From Platerodrilus igneus (Eukaryota; Arthropoda; Insecta; Coleoptera; Lycidae): DNA of 64,000 nt. Below, one piece after another: positions 58,064 through 64,000 of this stretch. Every line of letters starts with the position of its first letter. Position 1 is the stretch's first letter. Location: the NCBI GenBank assembly GCA_036346225.1, contig JARFIW010001109.1:852501-916500 (forward strand), read 5' to 3'. The position numbers and the translations under genes are program-made. The notes beneath the pieces were generated by a model. That model was not told the DNA's origin, searched no databases, and saw nothing but the letters and a program-made list of their open reading frames with translations.

Positions 58064-58967
58064 AAGCGAAACTATTGATATATAAATTAGAGTAAATTGT
58101 ATTAAACAATAATTCCGTCTATTTCCAATGTATTTTGAATTTAAGTTATGTATAAATATATTAAAACTGTTGCGTTCTTTTCAAGTAAAATTTTATTTTT
58201 ACACAATTTTTTTCTACTCATCATGCGCGAAGACCATTTTGAGGTATTAAAACTAATATGTCTGAAGTACAATTTCAAACACCAGTATGGAAAACACAAA
58301 GTAATAGGATTTGCTTCAGCACACTTCCATAAGATTTGTTCATCTTCCAAATAGTTTCTACTTATGTTTAAATAAAATTGTTATATGATATAGATTGTTA
58401 TGATATCAATTAAACGCCAATATTCTATTTGCAGCTCTCGTTAGTTTCGTCTTGGTTCTTCTTACGAGCAGTAATCGAACCATGCGATTAGTGATATAAA
58501 GTGACATTGGTAATAAATCACCCTGTTCGTGTTAGGGTTCTGGCATGTTGACAGCGATTTGTCGCTTAAGCCTTACCATAACATAATTTAACACTTTTTC
58601 TTTATTTTGAGGAGGTAACCAGGTAATATTTCATTTCCTGATAAATGGGAATCATGTAAACATGTTGGAGTTCTTTAACAACCATCAGGTTGCCAATATC
58701 TATGTAGACCCAGGAAGCCAGGAAAATATAGAGGAATATAGGAAGACCTAGACCAAGCTATATTAGTCAAATTATTAGAAATTTAGGTTATGAAGGGTAG
58801 ATAGAACTTATTAGATTAGCACAGAATAGAAAAGAAGTTAGAGCTGCGTCAAACCGAACTTAAGTAAGGTCGAAAACAAAATGATGATGATGTTCATGTT
58901 TTGAAGTGTTAGTTTATCCAATTGAGCGACAGCAAGGCTAGACCTACTTAGTTATGGAACAATTCGA

Positions 58968-59078
58968 GTAGAGATGGACTCGAACCAAACCAAACTGAAT
59001 CTTGCCGTAGGTTCGGTTCGGTTCCAAAACTTTTAGTAGGGTTCGGTTCGATTTTTGAACCGAATCAAACATAGGTTG
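58968..59078 (+). repeat. hAT-like end with GGTTCG repeats (right arm)
   Basis: Mirror of 56574-56673, beginning GTAGAGATGGACTCGAACC on the plus strand, near-identical by eye. Confidence 0.6.
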
Positions 59079-59089
59079 TTGGCCCCAAC

Positions 59090-60652
59090 GAATATAATTG
59101 ACCATATTTTGAAACAGCTTTGGTGCTAGCTCTACAACTTTGGTGCTAGTTATAAGAAAACGGGTGCTAGGTTTTGAGGAGCAAATCGGAGCACTGGGGG
59201 CCTATCGTCAAGTTGCCCTCCCGAATATAATTGGCCATATTTCTGAAACAGCTTTGGTGCTAGTTTACAACTTTGGTGCTAGCTAGTGCTAGCTATAAGC
59301 AAACGGGTGCTAGGTTTTGGAGCAAATCGGACAACTGGGGGCTGACAAAATTTCTTTAAAAATCGCCGCCATCTTGTTTTTAAGGTGCTAGCTTTTTACT
59401 TGGGTCTAGCTGGTGCTAGCTCTAAGCTACATGGTGCTAGGTTTTGGAGCAAATCGGACAACTGGGGGCTGGCAAAATTTCTTTAAAAATCGCCGCCATC
59501 TTGTTTTTAAGGTGCTAGCTTTACTTGGGTGCTAGCTGGTGCTAGCTCTAAGCTACATGGTGCTAGGTTTTGGAGCAAATCGGACAACTGGGGGCTGACA
59601 AAATTTCTTTAAAAATCGCCGCCATCTTGTTTTTAAGGTGCTAGCTTTACTTGGGTGCTAGCTGGTGCTAGCTCTAAGCTACATGGTGCTAGGTTTTGGA
59701 GCAAATCGGACAACTGGGGGCTGGCAAAATTTCTTTAAAAATCGCCGCCATCTTGTTTTTAAAGTGCTAGCTTTACTTGGGTTAGCTGGTGCTAGCTCTA
59801 AGCTACATGGTGCTAGGTTTTGGAGCAAATCGGACAACTGGGGGCTGGCAAAATTTCTTTAAAAATCGCCGCCATCTTGTTTTTAAGGTGCTAGTTTACT
59901 TGGGTGCTAGCTGGTGCTAGCTCTAAGCTACATGGTGCTAGGTTTTGGAGCAAATCGGACAACTGGGGGCTGGCAACATTTCTTTAAAAATCGCCGCCAT
60001 CTTGTTTTTAAGGTGCTAGCTTTACTTGGGTGCTAGCTGGTGCTAGCTCTAAGCTACATGGTGCTAGGTTTTGGAGCAAATCAAACAACTGGGGGCTAGC
60101 GTCAAGTTAGCCCCCGAATATAATTGGCCATATTTCTGAAACAGCTTTGGTGCTAGCTCTACAACTTTGGTGCTAGCTAGTGCTAGGTATACGCACAGGG
60201 GTGCTAGGTTTTGGAACAAATCGGACAACTGGGGGCTGGCAAAATTTCTTTAAAAATCGCCGCCATCTTGTTTTTAAGGTGCTAGCTTACTTGGTGCTAG
60301 CTGGTGCTAGCTCTAAGCTACATGGTGCTAGGTTTTGGAGCAAATCGGACAACTGGGGGCTGGCAAAATTTCTTTAAAAATCGCCGCCATCTTGTTTTTA
60401 AGGTGCTAGTTTTCTTACTTGGGTGCTAGCTGGTGCTAGCTCTAAGCTATATGGTGCTAGGTTTTGGAGCAAATCAAACAACTGGGGGGGCTAGCGTCAA
60501 GTTAGCCCCCCCCGAATATAATTGGCCATATTTCTGAAACAGCTTTGGTGCTAGCTCTACAACTTTGGTGCTAGCTAGTGCTAGCTATAAGCAAACGGGT
60601 GCTAGGTTTTGGAGCAAATCGGTCAACTGGGGGGGGCCAACTTTACGGACCC
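59090..60652 (-). repeat. Right-arm tandem array
   Basis: The array has the same unit types as the left arm, inverted. About 8 B-type units are present (AAAATTTCTTT blocks at 59346 to 60370), with an A-type unit inserted in the middle (about 60072-60200) as well as at both ends. Unit number and order therefore differ from the left arm. Confidence 0.9.
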
Positions 60653-60661
60653 TAACTCAAG

Positions 60662-61118
60662 TATATATGAACTACGATTCATTTTGCAAATATAGACACA
60701 ATGTTATATCAAAAAGACCAATTTTAAATCATAAAAGTTTCATCAAACTACAGAAGTTGACAAGTTGCATGAACGTATACAATAAATACTCTACCTCAAC
60801 AAAACAGTAACGCACATGGCGTCATGGATCCGTGCGGTAAAAAAATTGTTGCAATAAGGCTGAATCTGGAGATCCGCTATACATTTAGTCATGATATGAA
60901 TAAAACGTGCGAACAACATAGTTGTATCTCATTTAACCACCTTGTAAAGTAAATATTATATAAAACAAAAATATACGAAGTGGGTGGTAAATGCATTACT
61001 CTTTTGCTAAAGCTGAAATAGTGCACGTAATTCACAATACAACTTTTCTCAATCAAATATTGGCCAAACTATCGTGAATTGAGATATGTCGATTATACCA
61101 CCGTGTTCATCTTGTAGT
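60662..61118. other. No recognised gene
   Basis: AT-rich. An ATG with context GCAAAATG lies on the minus strand at 60682, 21 bp outside the foldback target duplication (see findings). Confidence 0.35.
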
Positions 61119-61129
61119 GCTTTTGATAC

Positions 61130-61434
61130 ACCGTTCATTTACTTTTCTAATGCTCCACCCGAAGGTACTACATTGGCCAGGAGGCGAGTTTTTTGTTGCC
61201 TGGAAATTTAGAATTTTGCCGAACCCTTGCTGTTCCAAGCAAGGTAGGGATCTTTAACGTGCGTGACAACACTCACACACGGTACCTCCATTTAACCTCT
61301 CATCCGAACGAGGGCGTAATATTTGTGAAAAATGCTCACCTACCATTTTTCAAGCAGTCGGCCGTGTCGGGATTTGAACCCGGGACCTTGGGATCCGTAG
61401 TCTTACGCTTACTACATTGATCCACGGCGACGCC
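61130..61434 (-). mobile_element. SINE, copy 6 (minus, full length)
   Basis: It is flanked by the perfect 11-bp duplication GCTTTTGATAC (61119-61129, 61435-61445). The minus-strand head has GCCGTGGATCAATGTAGT and the B box GGGTTCAAATCC. The body has CACGTTAAAGATCCC, GCAAGGGTTCGGCAAAATT and CCTTCGGGTGGAGC. The head differs from copies 1 and 4 in its A-box region, so it may be a subfamily. Confidence 0.9.
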
Positions 61435-61445
61435 GCTTTTGATAC

Positions 61446-64000
61446 TAGGGATGGACTCGGGCCGGGCCGGGCCGGGCTTATTAAAAGCCCGGCCCGGCCC
61501 GACGCAGAAAGGTAACCGGCCCGGCCCGAAATAAAAATTGACGGCCCGGCCCGCCGGGCCGGGCCGGCCCGACTTTTATTCAGCGAATGAAAAGATATTT
61601 TTTTCTGTTGTATTCAACAAGTAACTATATGTGGTAGCTTTTGTCAGATATCTTTTAAATCGTACATAGTACCGTTTGTAAAATAAACTAATCAGTACAA
61701 AGGAATAAGCGTGTGTCTGTCCAATACTTTTAACACAGGTACATCACACATGTAGAGCGATAATATCGATTAGCAGCAACGAACAATAGTTCTACAAAGT
61801 GATGTTTCTTGTCACATAACTACACCAAACGTTGATACGGAATATCCCATTGACACACACAAAATGAAACGAGTTGCATACCTGTAGATGTTCGGATACT
61901 TAGCTTGAAAACCGTCGGGGGTGAGTCGATACAGAAACGCCGCGGAATTCAGGATCCATTCACCCTGCCATCGTAACTACAGCAACAATCTACGGACAAA
62001 AGCAGTTGGTCTATAGAAAAGAAGAACTTATTCGGCCTCCAGCTAAAAAAAGCAATCCACGCAAGACACATCCTAGTTGTCAAACAAAAAATAAACAGAC
62101 GTGCATTGCTTTTGTAATACGGTGACGAATAATGTAGAAAATATGTCGACGCACAAGTTGTAGAAGCAAATTTAACAATGGTTCAAATAACACGAATTCG
62201 AACTGCAAAACCTCGCTTATCGAAGCGCCATTAAAACTGGAAAACCCGGGTTTTGTCGGATAGTGTGCGACCTTATTTGAACAAGTGTTTACATTAAAAA
62301 AATAGAGAAAACCATTATAGGCGGTCGTAATGTATACCAAGATAACGGGTACCTGAAACAGGATATAACTATTTAGTTGTTGCATAAACTTGTCGTTTCA
62401 CAGCAACTAGATTTAAGTTGAGGAATTTATTCGAGAGCGTGTTTATTATTAATTATGTTGAAGGATTTAACAGTAGAAACAGAATTTATTCGAGCGGGCA
62501 TTGAATTAATAAAGGAGAAAAATAGGGTAATTAATTTATGCTGAAAATAAACGTAACAATTCTTTAAAAAATCAGAAATAGGTAACAAAGGTACAAAATG
62601 TTTAGCAATTTTCAATGTTTATAAAATTGTACGCTTAACGCACCTTATAACTTTTATAATAAATTTGCGTCCGATTTATTTTGTCGTACCTTCAATGAAT
62701 TTTACTAAAATTACCTACTTGAAATTAGAGAGTTGTTGCAAACTCATTTCAAGCAGACTTTATTAAAAGAATCTTCAACTAAAGTATCCTTTTTTAAAAG
62801 TTTGCATCCAATCTAAAGGAATGGTAGTGCAAGTGTTTTTCCCTTACTCTTTATTCTGACATATATGTTTAGTATTCTATATCTATAGGTTATGTTTTAA
62901 AAATGAATAAAGAATTAATCTCTTTTGTGATAAGGTGACCTATAATACATGTTTAACTATATTGGAAAAAATTAAAGAAATTGTATTCACACAAAGATGA
63001 ACCTTTTTTTATTATTTGAGTCTTTTATTTCCCACTGATTCGATAACATTTGTATGTGTTGTCAAAGTGTTTTCACGGAATACATTTTGAGTTTACTTCA
63101 AGACACTGTTTTTACTCCTTTCCAAGCATACAGCATATCTGTTTTCAAAAGGCTTTTTACAGTTTACTTCTAGGAAAAGCATTACAAAACAGCTTCCTCG
63201 TATTTAAAGCGTTGACGTTTTGTATCTTTTTCGTGTTATAAACTTGGACATTATATTTCTAAATTTAATTACGGAAATAACACTACAAAAAACCATTTAT
63301 TTTGCTATATTTATACACAAAGCAGACAATTAGATGTAAGTTTGTACGTTAAGCATTTGGCATATGTCAAAATTAAGGTGCCTTAAATAAAAGCATTCCC
63401 TGCCTGTATTTAAATTAAATAAAGGTGTCCTGTATTTTAATAAAGTACAAACATTAAAGGTGTAATTGCGCATGTGTAAATGTCAAATAAGGGAAAACTT
63501 TATTAAAAAATTGGTAAAATGAACTTTGCAATAACTCTCTAGTGTTTCAGGAGGTAGACATAAATTATACACGCGATTGATAATATCGTCGTTCGCCGCA
63601 TGATTGAGATTTGGAGTATATACATATACATAATATAAATCGTGCAAACTTTTGAATTATGAATAAATCACCTAGTTTTATGTTCCTGGGCATCTTTAAC
63701 TTGCCTAAAGTACAACATGAGGAACATTAAATAGGACTAGAAAAAATATTCGGTATAAGAAGTGAGTTATAATATCACGTTTCCTTTACACTAAACAAGA
63801 CGAAAAACTGATTATTAATGGGTTCATGAAGACACTACGTGAAAATATAATTAAGAACGTTTACTTACTCAATGTGAGATTGAAGTGAAGGGACGATGGA
63901 GTGTCTATTGTCTACTCGTGCGTTTTTCGGCCCAAAAAGTTCGGGCCGGCCCGAGTCGTTTAGCCCGGCCCGGCCCGAAAAAAGATAGGCCCGGCCCGGG
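61446..64000 (+). mobile_element. Element with GGGCC subterminal repeats, runs off window
   Basis: It starts TAGGGATGGACTCGGGCCGG directly after the SINE's target duplication. The first 140 bp are packed with CGGGCC repeats, including a strong hairpin (61456-61502, loop TTATTAAAA). A second GGCCCG-rich block appears at 63930-64000 and continues past the window, as expected for the other end. The AT-rich interior (61600-63920) contains no recognisable transposase. The end resembles hAT-type termini in this window. Size at least 2.55 kb if both ends belong together. Confidence 0.55.

Larger units (their letters stand above)
54591..60652. mobile_element. Giant foldback (FB-like) element
   Basis: The 6062-bp unit is flanked by the perfect 9-bp duplication TAACTCAAG (54582-54590, 60653-60661). 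The ends are GGGTCCGTCAAGTTGGCC and, inverted, GGGTCCGTAAAGTTGGCC. The whole element is an inverted repeat: left arm 54591 to about 57576, right arm about 58062 to 60652. The outer part of each arm is tandem-repeated, the inner 1 kb is single copy, and the loop is about 370 bp. No transposase is visible. Long tandem-repeat TIRs with 9-bp duplications are the hallmark of Drosophila FB elements; MULE-type elements also make 9-bp duplications. Arm lengths and repeat counts differ, which argues against a simple assembly mirror artefact. Confidence 0.85.

Noticed and set aside
57290..58350. Duplicate frame MEDEQILWKCAEANPITLCF in both foldback arms
   Set aside because: Present twice only because the arms are mirror copies; no domain, and the downstream part diverges by frameshift.
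55388..60377. Repeated frames such as MLALSYMVLGFGANRTTGGW
   Set aside because: They arise from the ~128-bp foldback tandem units with differing lengths and no conserved start or stop context.
54591..60652. Assembly mirror artefact as explanation for the giant palindrome
   Set aside because: The perfect 9-bp duplication, matching inverted ends, unequal repeat numbers and an extra A-type unit in one arm fit a real element better, though long reads would settle it.
1..64000. Bacterial features, CRISPR arrays, rRNA genes, operons
   Set aside because: None are present; composition, splice signals and element types are those of an animal nuclear genome.

Overview
The window reads as an AT-rich nuclear genome segment from an arthropod, most likely an insect. 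It has no operons and no dense gene content. Almost everything recognisable is a mobile element of a type abundant in insects: an R1-like non-LTR retrotransposon, Ty1/copia and LTR remnants, a Penelope-like element, ZMYM1/TTF-type hAT, DUF4817-type mariner-like elements and a tRNA-derived SINE family. Species cannot be named from the sequence. Host coding sequence is nearly absent. The best candidate is one 51-codon, phase-0 internal exon with proper splice sites (minus strand, 36723-36875). Two weaker first-exon candidates lie at 3271-3516 and 41528-41555.

Layout. 1-4.1 kb: AT-rich sequence with one candidate first exon behind a TATA box. 4.1-6.6 kb: a short element with perfect 51-bp inverted repeats enclosing an array of retroviral primer-binding-site-like units, then a Penelope-like element (minus) with an inverted copy of its own 3' end. 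8.5-9.1 kb: a SINE with a 15-bp target duplication and a tRNA-like sequence. 10.1-11.0 and 25.9-26.9 kb: two copies of an unidentified ~0.9-kb dispersed repeat that keep an intron-like GT..AG pair. 11.6-14.0 kb: R1-like retrotransposon (minus). 14.3-16.8 kb: hAT transposon (minus). 18.1-19.3 kb: copia pol (minus). 21.5-22.1 kb: two SINEs tail to tail. 22.6-23.5 kb: a GC-rich open frame. 27.4-29.1 kb: a 238-bp-arm hairpin beside a non-LTR RT fragment. 31.0-32.9 kb: stacked non-LTR 3' ends split by a SINE. 33.4-33.7 kb: a second primer-binding-site-like array. 36-39.6 kb: candidate host exon and three LTRs.

43.3-49.0 kb holds a SINE and two long-TIR mariner-like elements (43570-45972 and 45992-48949), both with TA target duplications and only 19 bp apart. 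The second carries a nested 751-bp element (8-bp target duplication) built of TATCGATACG repeats. 51.1-51.5 kb: fragment of a Polinton/large-DNA-virus-like arthropod ORF. 54591-60652 is the most striking object: a 6.06-kb foldback element with a 9-bp target duplication, arms of about 3.0 and 2.6 kb made partly of ~128-bp tandem units full of GCTAGC motifs, and a ~370-bp loop between (AT)n tracts. 61.1 kb to the end: a SINE abutting an element with GGGCC-rich subterminal repeats that runs off the window.

No intact transposase or polymerase gene is visible. The pieces work together only in the sense of serial insertion: SINE into non-LTR tail, hAT-like element into mariner-like element, and foldback arms that already carry a hAT-like end and a non-LTR fragment. 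All family names rest on motifs read by eye; no database search was possible.
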